Source: Kordia sp965283645 (GTDB lineage Bacteria; Bacteroidota; Bacteroidia; Flavobacteriales; Flavobacteriaceae). Taken from it: a stretch of 64,000 bases of DNA. The notes beneath the pieces are model-generated. The model saw only the letters and a list, made by a program, of their open reading frames with translations. It did not search any database and was not told the origin of the DNA. Positions 54,626-63,942 of this stretch are shown here, piece after piece (within the stretch, counting starts at the first letter, position 1; each line of letters opens with the position of its first letter). The position numbers and the translations under genes were made by a program. The stretch is from the NCBI RefSeq assembly GCF_965283645.1, contig NZ_CBDIPG010000002.1, positions 1-64,000 on the forward strand. Direction: 5' to 3'.

Positions 54626-55405
54626 ATGAAAAACATTGATATCAGAACCGTACATGTGGTTCAATATATAAAACCGTTGCGCGAAGGCGGATCGCTTCCT
54701 GCTATTGTAAAAGCAGATGACGACTTTTTGTACGTGCTGAAATTTAGAGGTGCCGGACAAGGGAAAAAAGCGTTGATTGCGGAATTGATTGGTGGCGAAT
54801 TGGCACGTGTTCTAGGCTTGAAAATTCCTGAGTTGGTGTTTATGAATTTAGACGATTCATTCAGCAAAACAGAACCTGACGAGGAAATTCAAGATTTACT
54901 AAAATTTAGTGTTGGTTTAAATCTTGGTTTGCATTTTTTATCAAGTGCCATTACGTTTGATCCTTTGGTAACAACGGTTGACGCGGTAACAGCTTCCAAA
55001 ATTGTATTATTAGACAGTATTATTAGTAATATTGATAGAACTGTAAAGAACACCAATTTATTAAGTTGGAATAACGAATTGTGGGTCATTGATAATGGCG
55101 CAAGCTTTTACTTTCATCACAATTGGGCAACATGGGAAAATCATTTGACGCGTACATTTCCACTAGTAAAAAATCATGTATTGTTAGCACAAGCAACTAA
55201 ATTGAAAGAAGTTGCCAACGAATTTCCTGTCGTAATTACAGAAGATAAAATTGTAGAAATTATAAATTTAATTCCTGAAGATTGGTTAACACACGAATCG
55301 GATGATATGTCTCCTGACGAAATGAGAACTGCTTACAAGCAATATCTAACAGCAAAACTTGCTATGATTGATTCACTCGTAAAAGAAGCGGAAGATGCAA
55401 GATAA
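54626..55405 (+). CDS. HipA-like kinase domain protein
   Basis: A 259-residue protein. The N-terminus GGSLPAIVKADDDFLYVLKFRGAGQGKKAL is a HipA-type P-loop and lysine region; VVLDSIISNIDRT-like LLDSIISNIDRTVKN followed by ELWVIDNGASF supplies the catalytic aspartate and the metal-binding DNG. It is a small member without the N-terminal HipA lobe. Family members phosphorylate proteins, such as tRNA synthetases. It overlaps the DUF3037 gene by 11 bases, so the two are a unit. Confidence 0.82.
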   Translation: MKNIDIRTVHVVQYIKPLREGGSLPAIVKADDDFLYVLKFRGAGQGKKALIAELIGGELARVLGLKIPELVFMNLDDSFSKTEPDEEIQDLLKFSVGLNLGLHFLSSAITFDPLVTTVDAVTASKIVLLDSIISNIDRTVKNTNLLSWNNELWVIDNGASFYFHHNWATWENHLTRTFPLVKNHVLLAQATKLKEVANEFPVVITEDKIVEIINLIPEDWLTHESDDMSPDEMRTAYKQYLTAKLAMIDSLVKEAEDAR

Positions 55406-55778
55406 AGTTACATTTGAATACGCAATTGTACGTTTTATGCCAAAAGTAGAACGTGAAGAATTTTTCAATATTGGTGTGATTGTATTCTCGAAACGAAAGA
55501 AGTATTTAGACATTAAATATCATATCAATCCAAAAAAATTGGAAGCTTTTTCATGTGAAATCACGCTTGAAGAAGTAACCAAGTATCTAAAAGCTTGGGA
55601 ATCTATTTGTAAAGGTGCTCCACACGGTGGCGCTATTGGCGAGTTTGAAGTTTCAGATCGATTTCGTTGGTTAGCCGCTTCCAAAAGCACGATGATTTTA
55701 TGTTCGCCAACACATACAGGTTTGTGTGATAATCCACAGCAAGAATTGGATGATATTTTTGAGAAAAATGTGTTGTAG
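55395..55778 (+). CDS. DUF3037 protein paired with the HipA-like kinase
   Basis: A 127-residue protein with EYAIVRFMPKVEREEFFNIGVIVFSK and an RFRWLAASKSTMILCSPTHTG ending, the marks of DUF3037. Such proteins are found together with a HipA-like kinase in several phyla; the pair may be a toxin-antitoxin-like or regulatory module. Its start lies inside the kinase gene. Confidence 0.85.
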   Translation: MQDKVTFEYAIVRFMPKVEREEFFNIGVIVFSKRKKYLDIKYHINPKKLEAFSCEITLEEVTKYLKAWESICKGAPHGGAIGEFEVSDRFRWLAASKSTMILCSPTHTGLCDNPQQELDDIFEKNVL

Positions 55779-55826
55779 GTGTTGTGTATTACAAATTGTA
55801 TAACAATCTCAAATAAAAATGGTTAG

Positions 55827-56552
55827 ATGTATATAGACGGAATTGTGCATTTTAATGAAGTTGATTTTGAAGTAAATGATCAAGATTTCTATACATTTCT
55901 AATGTACTTAGGCAAACCTTTTACAGGAACGCTTAAGGAAGAAAATATGACGACAGAATTCAAAAATGGAAATGCCCATGGAGAAGCTTTTGAATACAAT
56001 AAAGAAGGAATCCTTATTTATTATGCTGTCTTCGAAAATGGAGATTATGTACTTTGGAAAAATTGGTACCCGAATGGTCAACCAAAAGAAGATTCTGAAC
56101 TTGGTAGAATTTGGAACGAAGATGGAATATTGGTAAAAGATAATGGTCATTGGCTACATAGAAGCAATGGAGCACCAAAAACACAAGGTAATCTTTATGT
56201 AAATGAATTGATTTATCTAGCGCCAAATGGTGAAATTGCCGCAAAAGAAGTAAAAACAGATTCTAAACCTCCTTATGTATATTTTGATAATGTATTATTT
56301 GAGTGGTATAATGAAATTTTAAAAAATCCGTGTCCTGAATTACACGCAGAATTAAGCAATACAAACAGTTATACACGTTTTATTTGGGGATGGGTTTGGA
56401 CAATATATCAAAAACAACCAAAAAAAGCAATGACTATTTTACAAGATATTGCTACACATGAAAATAAAGAAATTGCTAAAGAAGCTTGTGAAATGTTAAA
56501 CGATTTAAAAAATAAAACTCATTTAGAGTATATAAAAGCAAGATGGTTATGA
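55827..56552 (+). CDS. MORN-like repeat protein of unknown function
   Basis: A 241-residue protein. The middle has antitoxin-component YwqK/MORN-type repeats: FKNGNAHGEAFEYNKEGIL and NWYPNGQPKEDSELGRIWNEDG. The C-terminal 80 residues are helical. The role is unknown. The start of the next gene overlaps its stop (ATGA), so translation is coupled. Confidence 0.6.
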   Translation: MYIDGIVHFNEVDFEVNDQDFYTFLMYLGKPFTGTLKEENMTTEFKNGNAHGEAFEYNKEGILIYYAVFENGDYVLWKNWYPNGQPKEDSELGRIWNEDGILVKDNGHWLHRSNGAPKTQGNLYVNELIYLAPNGEIAAKEVKTDSKPPYVYFDNVLFEWYNEILKNPCPELHAELSNTNSYTRFIWGWVWTIYQKQPKKAMTILQDIATHENKEIAKEACEMLNDLKNKTHLEYIKARWL

Positions 56553-58063
56553 AAAAACAATTCCGAAATTTACTCTTAGTCCTACTTTGTATGTTTGCAA
56601 ATTCACTTATTGCACAGACAAACTGGGATGCGAAAATTAAAGAAGAACTTCCAGCGATACTTGAAAAACATCGTGAATTGGTAAGCATTCCAAATGTAGC
56701 ATCAGATGTTGAAAATATGATGAGGAATGTGGATTGGGTGACGAAAGCTTTTCAAGAACTCAATTTTAAGGTTTCCATATTAAAAACCTCAACATTGCCT
56801 GTATTTTTGGCTGAAAAGCAAGTTGATCCGAAGGCAAAAACGATTTTATTCTATTTACATTTAGATGGACAAGCCGTGAATCCTGCAAAGTGGAATCAGA
56901 AAGATCCGTTTCGTCCTGTATTGAAAGAACAAGATGGAGATGGCAATTTTCAAATTATCAATTGGTCACGAATTAAAACACATATTGATCCAGATTGGCG
57001 TGTATTTGGTCGTGCTGCGGCTGATGATAAAGCACCAATTATAATGCTGTTGTCCGCATTGGAATTCTTGCAACAGCAACAACAAGATTTAACATATAAT
57101 GTAAAAATCATTCTCGATTTACAAGAAGAAACACAATCGAAAGGTTTTTTAAGCACTCTTACAACATATAAAGATAGATACGCCGCCGATTATATGATTA
57201 TTATGGACGGACCAGCGCATCCAACCAATAAACCGACGTTAACTTTTGGCTGTCGCGGAATTGCAACCTGTACCATTACCACTTACGGCGCAAGTTTGCC
57301 ACAACATAGTGGACATTACGGCAATTACGCACCAAATCCAGTATTTCGAATGTCGCATTTATTGGCAAGTATGAAAGATGATTCTGGAAAAGTTATCATT
57401 AATGGTTTTTATGATGGAATTGAATTAGATGCAAAAACACAGCAACTTTTATCGCAAGTGCCAGATAATAATGAAGCGATTAAAAAAGGATTGGAAATTG
57501 CTGAAGCTGATAATGTTGGGAAAACATATCAAGAAGCGCTGCAATATCCTTCACTGAATGTACGTCATATTGAAACTTCTTGGAAAGGTCCTGGTTTAAA
57601 AACGATTATTCCAGAAATTGTAACTGCGTATTTAGATGTGCGTTTGGTAAAAGAAACGGATGGTGTACTACAGCTAGAGAAAATAAAAAAGCACATTACA
57701 TCACAAGGATATTTAGTTTTAGAACGAAAACCAACCGATGCAGAACGCTTGAAATATCCTAAAATTGCGACGCTAAACCTAAATGCTGGTGTAAATGCAT
57801 TTCGAACAGATATCAATTCGTTCATTGGAAAAAAGCTTAGCAAAACCATGACGGATGCGTTTGGAGAAACTCCTATTATGATTAGAACGATGGGCGGAAC
57901 AGTTCCAATTACGCCAGCCATTCAAGTGTTGAATATTCCTGCTATTATTGTTCCGATGGTGAATATGGACAACAATCAACACAATCCGAACGAGAACATT
58001 CGCATAGGAAACATTTCACAAGGAATTAAAATGTGTTTGGCAATTTTATCAATGGAATTATAA
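56549..58063 (+). CDS. M20-family dipeptidase-like metallopeptidase (secreted)
   Basis: The 504-residue product starts at the ATG overlapping the previous stop; an ATG six bases earlier is possible. The signal peptide ends NSLIAQ. Metal-site motifs: ILFYLHLDGQAV, GRAAADDKAPIIML, LDLQEETQSKG and PQHSGHYGNYAPNP, with the terminal histidine in NQHNPNENIR. It likely cuts dipeptides in the periplasm. Confidence 0.87.
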   Translation: MKKQFRNLLLVLLCMFANSLIAQTNWDAKIKEELPAILEKHRELVSIPNVASDVENMMRNVDWVTKAFQELNFKVSILKTSTLPVFLAEKQVDPKAKTILFYLHLDGQAVNPAKWNQKDPFRPVLKEQDGDGNFQIINWSRIKTHIDPDWRVFGRAAADDKAPIIMLLSALEFLQQQQQDLTYNVKIILDLQEETQSKGFLSTLTTYKDRYAADYMIIMDGPAHPTNKPTLTFGCRGIATCTITTYGASLPQHSGHYGNYAPNPVFRMSHLLASMKDDSGKVIINGFYDGIELDAKTQQLLSQVPDNNEAIKKGLEIAEADNVGKTYQEALQYPSLNVRHIETSWKGPGLKTIIPEIVTAYLDVRLVKETDGVLQLEKIKKHITSQGYLVLERKPTDAERLKYPKIATLNLNAGVNAFRTDINSFIGKKLSKTMTDAFGETPIMIRTMGGTVPITPAIQVLNIPAIIVPMVNMDNNQHNPNENIRIGNISQGIKMCLAILSMEL

Positions 58064-58107
58064 ACTAGACTGAACGATAAAAAACATAAAAAAACTTTAC
58101 AAAAAAA

Positions 58108-58123
58108 TCCCGCTTTCGCGGGA
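58108..58123 (-). terminator. Terminator after the semialdehyde dehydrogenase gene
   Basis: TCCCGC and GCGGGA form a tight stem around TTTC. On the minus strand seven Ts follow. It is the GC-richest hairpin in the window. Confidence 0.85.
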
Positions 58124-58162
58124 ATGAACTCTACTGGTACTGTTATAATTTTCAATAGATTT

Positions 58163-59530
58163 TTAATCAATCCAAATAGATTTTGTATTGGTAAATTCTC
58201 TAATTCCATAGCTTGAAAGTTCGCGTCCATAACCACTATTTTTGATTCCACCGAAAGGCAATCTTGGATCAGAAACTACTAATTTATTCACAAAACTATT
58301 TCCTGCTTCAAGTTGTAATGCAATTTTTTCTCCACGCTCATTGTCACCTGTAATGACTCCTGAACCTAATCCGAACGAAGAATTGTTTGCCAAATCAATA
58401 GCGTGTTGTTCATCTTTCGCTTTGATGACTGAAGCTACAGGACCAAAAAGTTCGTTGTCAAAAGCTTCCATTCCTGGCTCCACTTCTGCCAAGATTGTAG
58501 CAGGGTAATATGCACCTTTTCCATCTGGAACATTTCCTCCTAGGACCAATCGTGCGCCTTGTGAAATTGATTTTTCGACTTGTTCGTGCAATTCGTCACG
58601 TAAATCTTCTCGTGCCATTGGACCTAAAAACGTTTCTTCGTCCATGGGTTCGCCCATTTTTTTGGCTTTCATTTTCTCAGTGAATTTCTCTAAGAAATCA
58701 TCGTAAATTTCATCTAATACTACAAATCGTTTCGCGGCAATACATGTTTGTCCGTTATTTTGCAAACGTCCAAACGTTGCTAAATCGGTAGCTTCTTCTA
58801 TAGCAGCATCTTCTAAAATTATGTATGCATCGCTTCCACCCAATTCCATCACTGTTTTCTTAAGGTTTTCTCCAGCAATTGAAGCCACCGATCGTCCAGC
58901 GGGTTCACTTCCTGTTAACGTTACTGCCTTGATGTGTTTATTTTCAATTACTGCTTTTACCGCGTCTGAACCAATATTTAAGTTTGTGAAAATTCCTTTT
59001 GGAAATCCTGCTTTTTCAAACGCTTCTTCAAGTGCAAATGCGCAACCTTGTACATTGGATGCGTGTTTTAGAACGCCTGTATTTCCTGCCATAATTGCGG
59101 GCGCGGCAAAACGAATGACTTGGTAAAAAGGAAAATTCCATGGCATTACTGCTAATAATACTCCGATTGGTTGAAACGTTACATAACTTTTTGAAGCTTC
59201 TGTATCAACGTTTTCATTTGCTAATAATGTTGTGGCATTGTCTGCATAATAGCGGCAAATTTTAGCACATTTTTCAATTTCTCCTATCGATTGCCCTATG
59301 ATTTTGCCCATTTCTTTTGTGGCAAGTTGCGCATATTCTTCTTTATTTTCTTCTAAAATATTTGCAAGCTCGTGCATTAGTTTGGCGCGTTCTTCAAAAC
59401 TTTTATGCTTCCATGTTAGGTATACTTCGTTCGCTTTTGCTACTTTATTTTTCGCTTCCGTTTCACTGATTCGATTGTATGTAGCTATTTGTTCTCCCGT
59501 TGCCGGATTTATAGTTTTTGTCGTTTCCAT
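58163..59530 (-). CDS. NAD(P)-dependent succinate-semialdehyde dehydrogenase
   Basis: A 455-residue aldehyde dehydrogenase. TVMELGGSDAYIIL carries the catalytic glutamate and NNGQTCIAAKRFVV the nucleophilic cysteine. AVMPWNFPFYQVIRF and GGIKNSGYGRELSSYGIREF are typical of the GabD/YneI-like group. It oxidises an aldehyde, probably succinate semialdehyde, to the acid. It is four bases behind the acetolactate synthase-like gene, so they are one operon. Confidence 0.9.
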   Translation of the reverse strand: METTKTINPATGEQIATYNRISETEAKNKVAKANEVYLTWKHKSFEERAKLMHELANILEENKEEYAQLATKEMGKIIGQSIGEIEKCAKICRYYADNATTLLANENVDTEASKSYVTFQPIGVLLAVMPWNFPFYQVIRFAAPAIMAGNTGVLKHASNVQGCAFALEEAFEKAGFPKGIFTNLNIGSDAVKAVIENKHIKAVTLTGSEPAGRSVASIAGENLKKTVMELGGSDAYIILEDAAIEEATDLATFGRLQNNGQTCIAAKRFVVLDEIYDDFLEKFTEKMKAKKMGEPMDEETFLGPMAREDLRDELHEQVEKSISQGARLVLGGNVPDGKGAYYPATILAEVEPGMEAFDNELFGPVASVIKAKDEQHAIDLANNSSFGLGSGVITGDNERGEKIALQLEAGNSFVNKLVVSDPRLPFGGIKNSGYGRELSSYGIREFTNTKSIWID

Positions 59531-59534
59531 AGTT

Positions 59535-61193
59535 TTATTTTTTTATATTTTCTGTATATTCTTTAAGCAATACATTTAGTATTTTATGATTGAGTGAATA
59601 GTCTACTGCCAAATCAATTAGGTGCACACCATCTGAGTTTAGGGCTGTTTCAAGATCGTATGTAAAGTCCGAAACTGATTCTGGACGATAACCAGTGGCA
59701 CCAAAACTTTCTGCATATTTTACAAAGTCTGGATTGCCAAAATCGAGACTGTATTTGTTGAGTTTTTCTTTTTCTTGCTTCCATTGAATCATTCCGTAAG
59801 CGTTATCATTCAAGATAATGACAACTAAATTTAAGTTGAGTCGAACAGCAGTTTCAAGCTCTTGCGAATTCATCATAAATCCTCCATCACCATTGATAGA
59901 TATTACTTTTTTCTTAGGGTATAATTCGCTCACCATCATGGCTGACGGCAAACCTGCACTCATGGTTGCCAATGCATTATCGAGCAATAAACTGTTGGGC
60001 TCGTATGCTGGATAGTTTCGGGCAAACCATATTTTATATATTCCATTGTCTAGCGTTACAATTCCGTCATCGGGCATACGATCACGTATAATTTTAACGG
60101 TTCTTTGTGGCAAAATTGGGAAGCGATCATCTGCTTCATATTTTGCTAAATGCTCCGAAACGTTCTTTTTTATTTTCATGAAAAAATCTGTGTTCCATGA
60201 TTTTGCAACAGATTTTAACCCTTTTGTTAGTTGTTGTATGCTTGTTGCTATGTCTCCAATTACATTTAATTGTGGAAAGTATACTTCATCAATTTCTGCG
60301 GGAAAGAAGTTTACGTGAATTACTTTTCGTTCATCATCAGCATGCATAAAAAACGGTGGTTTCTCAATTGTATCATGTCCAACATTGATAATTAAATCTG
60401 CTTCTTTTATCGCTTCATGAATAAAATCATTATCCGACAAAGCAGCTGTTCCTAAATATAATTCGTGACGTTCGTCAATAATTCCTTTCCCCATTTGTGT
60501 GTTAAAAAATGGTATTCCGATCGTATCAACAAATTCGGCTAACGAATTGCTCGCACGTTTTCTATTCGCGCCAGCGCCTATTAATAGTAAAGGCATTTTA
60601 GCCGCTTTAATCATATCTACTGCATTTTTTAGTGCATTTGGTTCTGCATGCGGCATTTTGGCATCTACTACATCAAAAATTTGTGGAGTTTCAATTGTTT
60701 CTTGTGCAATGTCTTCAGGGAATTCAATATGTACAGCGCCAGGTCGTTCTTCTTGCGCTCGACGAAAGGCTTCACGAACAATAGACGAAACTTGATCGCC
60801 ATTTGTTATTTGCTTTGTAAACTTCGTCAAAGGTTTCATCATTTCTACTACATCAATAATTTGAAAGTTTCCTTGTTTACTTTTATTGATGGGTTTTTGA
60901 CCAGATATAATGACCAGAGGCATTGCGCCCAATTGTCCGTAAGCGGCTGGTGTTACCATATTTGTAGCACCAGGACCGAGTGTTGACATACAAACACCTG
61001 CTTTTCCTGTGAGTCTTCCGTATGTTGCCGCCATAAATCCGGCACCTTGTTCATGACGTGTGAGGATAAAATTTATTTTGTCAGATTTTCGAATGGAATC
61101 TAACATGTCAAGATTTTCTTCCCCTGGTAGTCCAAATATGTATTCTACGCCTTCATTTTCTAGTGCTTTTATAAATAAATCTGATGCTTTCAT
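59535..61193 (-). CDS. Acetolactate synthase large subunit-like ThDP enzyme
   Basis: A 552-residue thiamine-diphosphate enzyme. The catalytic glutamate is in LTRHEQGAGFMAA; STLGPGATNM and the C-terminal ThDP/metal motif (INGDGGFMMNSQELE ... ILNDNAYGMIQW) fit. No small regulatory subunit is present and no isoleucine/valine genes are near, so it may not be the biosynthetic enzyme. Pairing with an aldehyde dehydrogenase suggests a 2-oxoacid decarboxylase-type route, by inference. Confidence 0.87.
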   Translation of the reverse strand: MKASDLFIKALENEGVEYIFGLPGEENLDMLDSIRKSDKINFILTRHEQGAGFMAATYGRLTGKAGVCMSTLGPGATNMVTPAAYGQLGAMPLVIISGQKPINKSKQGNFQIIDVVEMMKPLTKFTKQITNGDQVSSIVREAFRRAQEERPGAVHIEFPEDIAQETIETPQIFDVVDAKMPHAEPNALKNAVDMIKAAKMPLLLIGAGANRKRASNSLAEFVDTIGIPFFNTQMGKGIIDERHELYLGTAALSDNDFIHEAIKEADLIINVGHDTIEKPPFFMHADDERKVIHVNFFPAEIDEVYFPQLNVIGDIATSIQQLTKGLKSVAKSWNTDFFMKIKKNVSEHLAKYEADDRFPILPQRTVKIIRDRMPDDGIVTLDNGIYKIWFARNYPAYEPNSLLLDNALATMSAGLPSAMMVSELYPKKKVISINGDGGFMMNSQELETAVRLNLNLVVIILNDNAYGMIQWKQEKEKLNKYSLDFGNPDFVKYAESFGATGYRPESVSDFTYDLETALNSDGVHLIDLAVDYSLNHKILNVLLKEYTENIKK

Positions 61194-61258
61194 TGCTTTT
61201 TTATTGTTTCATTCAAAAGTAGTTTTTCTTTGATTAGACAATTAACTGCATCCATTTT

Positions 61259-61290
61259 TTTGTTAGCTTCTTTGCGATATTATATTTTTG
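61259..61290 (+). promoter_or_regulatory. Bacteroidota promoter for the GIY-YIG gene
   Basis: TTTG (61259-61262) and TATTTTTG (61283-61290) are 20 bases apart. The leader would be about 80 bases. Confidence 0.5.
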
Positions 61291-61375
61291 TACTACGTTG
61301 AAATTTCAGTATATGAATTCTAAATTTTGTATTTTCACAAGCAGCGTTATCTAACTGTATTTAAAAAAATTATGT

Positions 61376-61726
61376 ATGCCCAGAACTGAATATCGTATTT
61401 ATGTTGTAGAATTGTCCAAACGTGTGTTTACGGAGAATACGAAGTTTCGTTTGGCAAATCCGCAATTTAATGGCGTGTTGGAATGTGTGTATGTTGGTAT
61501 GACAAGTAAAACGCCAAAAGAACGTTTTTTACAACATAAAACAGGGTATCGAAACCAAAAAGGACATAAACTTTCATCGAATATTGTGCAAAAATATGGT
61601 ATGTATTTACGTCCGAGTTTATACAATCATATTGATCCGTTACCAACGCGACATCAAGCGTTACGGATGGAAAAAATATTAGCATTGGAATTGCGTAGGA
61701 AAGGATATGCGGTTTGGTTTAATTAG
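61376..61726 (+). CDS. GIY-YIG nuclease-like protein
   Basis: A 116-residue protein. YRIYVVEL and CVYVGMTSKTPKERFLQHKTG give the GIY-YIG pair of strands and the arginine helix; MEKILALELRRKGYAV supplies the later glutamate. Free-standing members of this size are common and mostly of unknown role. The 248 bases after it hold no gene that I can support. Confidence 0.72.
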   Translation: MPRTEYRIYVVELSKRVFTENTKFRLANPQFNGVLECVYVGMTSKTPKERFLQHKTGYRNQKGHKLSSNIVQKYGMYLRPSLYNHIDPLPTRHQALRMEKILALELRRKGYAVWFN

Positions 61727-61974
61727 CATTTGAGTTAACGTGAGTTCGACATAAGAAATCACCAATATAGTTGCTAGGTCTCCTAAAATCAAGCATAATT
61801 TCTTTGAATTAGACCGCCTACTGGTTGATTATCTTGAGTAAGATGCTTATATAAATGTGGCTTCGTTGTATATTTCTCGTGTATCTTATAATTCTAGTTA
61901 AAAAATGAAATTGTGTATCTCCTATCTTTAAACTAATTTTATAAGAACTTACGTATCTATTTATCGTCTCAATC

Positions 61975-62472
61975 ATGACTAAAAAACTCTATTATATACT
62001 ACTTACAATCGCTTTCGGAGTAATTTCCATTCCGACACTATTCAATGTTATTTTTCAAGAACGAATTTTAATTGGTGTTATCAATAAAACACTTATTAAA
62101 CTATTGCTTGTATTATTTATTTGTATCGTAGAAGTACATTTTATGAAATGTACACTTTCAAAAGTAATTGGGTATGTATTATGGGTTGTATTGGTAATCG
62201 GAATTTTGTTTAAAATACAACATTGGCCGTTTGGATATGAAATATTCTCAATGGCTGGATTGCTTATTTTAGTAAATTTGATCATCGCGGCAAGTATTGA
62301 TAAAAATAAAGGATTCTTTCACTATCTATTATTTGTATTTATTTTAGAGCGATTTATCATGATTTTAACACCAACAAATGAATTCCATTGGTGGATTGAC
62401 GTATTAATTTGTTTGGCAATTACAATCGTAGGAATTGGAAAAATACTAAATTTAAAGCACTTAAAAAGTTAA
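61975..62472 (+). CDS. GldL-like small membrane protein
   Basis: A 165-residue protein with five predicted membrane helices. IGILFKIQHWPFGYEIFSMAG matches the KIQHWP motif of GldL, the inner-membrane motor protein of gliding and T9SS. It lacks the long periplasmic part of GldL, so it is a relative and not the motor component itself. Confidence 0.65.
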   Translation: MTKKLYYILLTIAFGVISIPTLFNVIFQERILIGVINKTLIKLLLVLFICIVEVHFMKCTLSKVIGYVLWVVLVIGILFKIQHWPFGYEIFSMAGLLILVNLIIAASIDKNKGFFHYLLFVFILERFIMILTPTNEFHWWIDVLICLAITIVGIGKILNLKHLKS

Positions 62473-62509
62473 ATTGCAATTGACTTATAATCAGTAAATT
62501 AAAACAAAA

Positions 62510-62530
62510 GTCGGGTAAATGTCGGGTAAA
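62510..62530 (+). promoter_or_regulatory. 11-base direct repeat (GTCGGGTAAA twice) ahead of the HTH gene
   Basis: GTCGGGTAAA occurs at 62510-62519 and 62521-62530, one helical turn apart, 66 bases before the ATG. Direct repeats with an 11-base period fit a site for tandem binding, likely by the HTH protein itself. Confidence 0.5.
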
Positions 62531-62595
62531 AAACCACAAAAATTCGTGGACAGTTTTAAAGTTAACCAATACCATTGCACAAACGTTTTCAAAAA

Positions 62596-63327
62596 ATGAT
62601 TCAACAACCAGCATTAGGTAAAAAGATTGCAGAATTTCGAAAAGCAAAAGGCTTCACTCAAGAAGAATTGGTAGAGAAATGCAATATAAATGTTCGTACG
62701 TTACAGCGTATTGAAGCTGGAGAAGTAACACCAAGAACTTCTACTATAAAGTTGATTTTTGAGGCTCTCGAAATTGAGTTTGAAAATGCTGTTGCAATAA
62801 CTAGTGAACAACATACGCAACAACAATCATCTAAGAATCATTCAAGGAAACGATTTAACTCTAAAACGAATCCTATGAAAAAATTATTCTTTGTATTAAT
62901 TCCTGTACTATCCATTTTATTAATGTTTGTAGTAATGTTTACAAGACAACGTACTTTTGATGACTCCAACGTGCAACGATCTGATGTTACCAAAGCCACC
63001 GAACTTTTTATTAAATATTACAATACAGGACAACTCGATTCTCTTGGTTTGTTATATATGGAAGATGCTAATTTTTTACCAACAAATCACAGAGAATTGC
63101 ATGGTAGAGCTGAAATTGTGGAATATTACGAAGCGGTTTATGAAGGTGGTTTTCGTTTAAACTTTGACAAACCTACTTTTGTTATTATCTCGGATTCCAT
63201 TGCTGTAGAAAAAGGTATTTGGGAAGGAAACAACAATGGTACATTTGCTGGAAGCTATTTGACACAATGGCGCTTAAAAGACGGAAATTGGTTCATTGAA
63301 AATACGATGAGTCATAAGGAATATTAG
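62596..63327 (+). CDS. XRE-type HTH protein with membrane helix and NTF2/SnoaL-like domain
   Basis: From the ATG at 62596 the product is 243 residues. Residues 3-60 are a Cro/XRE HTH (ALGKKIAEFRKAKGFTQEEL, INVRTLQRIEAGEVTPR). A basic linker leads to one membrane helix (about 97-115) and then an NTF2-like domain of DUF4440 type (VTKATELFIKYYNTGQLDSL ... GTFAGSYLTQWRLKDGNWFIENT). The HTH would face the cytoplasm and the NTF2 domain the periplasm: a one-protein sensor-regulator. A start at TTG 62575 is possible. Confidence 0.8.
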   Translation: MIQQPALGKKIAEFRKAKGFTQEELVEKCNINVRTLQRIEAGEVTPRTSTIKLIFEALEIEFENAVAITSEQHTQQQSSKNHSRKRFNSKTNPMKKLFFVLIPVLSILLMFVVMFTRQRTFDDSNVQRSDVTKATELFIKYYNTGQLDSLGLLYMEDANFLPTNHRELHGRAEIVEYYEAVYEGGFRLNFDKPTFVIISDSIAVEKGIWEGNNNGTFAGSYLTQWRLKDGNWFIENTMSHKEY

Positions 63328-63512
63328 GTTTTGACCAGCTATTGTAATAAACTGAATAAAAACTCCGTGTAATCAAATTTATTACTGTTTAACAATTTCA
63401 AGATTTAGAAAACTTGGTATCAAATTCAGTTGCTGTATTTTTGGTGATATTTTAAAAGAACTTTTAGTTGTGGCAACTCTGTTTAAGAACTAAACAAAAT
63501 TATATAAATTCA

Positions 63513-63557
63513 AAAACCAATATCACAACTTAATTGGTAGGTAATGATATTGGTTTT
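63513..63557 (-). terminator. Terminator after the last gene of the window
   Basis: AAAACCAATATCA pairs perfectly with TGATATTGGTTTT over a 19-base loop. On the minus strand a T-rich run follows. It lies 20 bases after the stop. Confidence 0.7.
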
Positions 63558-63576
63558 CTAAATTACATCGCATTAT

Positions 63577-63942
63577 TTACGATTTTGTACTAACTGGTTG
63601 ATCTTCTAAATGTGTTGTTCTGAAATTGAAACCTCCAACACCACTACCGTCTGCTTTTAACGACATGTGAGCATTAAAAGGAAAATTAATTGGCGTAAGT
63701 TTATTATTTGAAGGAATTGTTCCTTGTATCGCAATAACTTCCACAAAATCTCCATAACCTGTAGCATACGCTGTTCCCGTTACAGTTCCTGAATATGGTT
63801 TTTCTTCTGGCGGATTTACTTGAATTTCTACACTTCCGGCAACTGTGTGACTATCTTCGTTAACTAGTAAAGAAAAATTAACTATTGATGCGTTAAGATC
63901 TGGTGCAAATCCTATAGTTCCTGTGATTCGTTTAAATGACAT
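63577..63942 (-). CDS. Small beta-rich protein of unknown function
   Basis: A 121-residue protein without a signal peptide. ITGTIGFAPDLNASIVNFSLLV, VAGSVEIQVNPP and YSGTVTGTAYATG alternate in a way that suggests a small beta sandwich or barrel. I do not recognise the family. Confidence 0.5.
   Translation of the reverse strand: MSFKRITGTIGFAPDLNASIVNFSLLVNEDSHTVAGSVEIQVNPPEEKPYSGTVTGTAYATGYGDFVEVIAIQGTIPSNNKLTPINFPFNAHMSLKADGSGVGGFNFRTTHLEDQPVSTKS

Noticed and set aside
61727..61974. Remnant of a transposase on the minus strand
   Set aside because: Short open stretches can be read, but none gives a recognisable transposase motif and no terminal repeats are visible.
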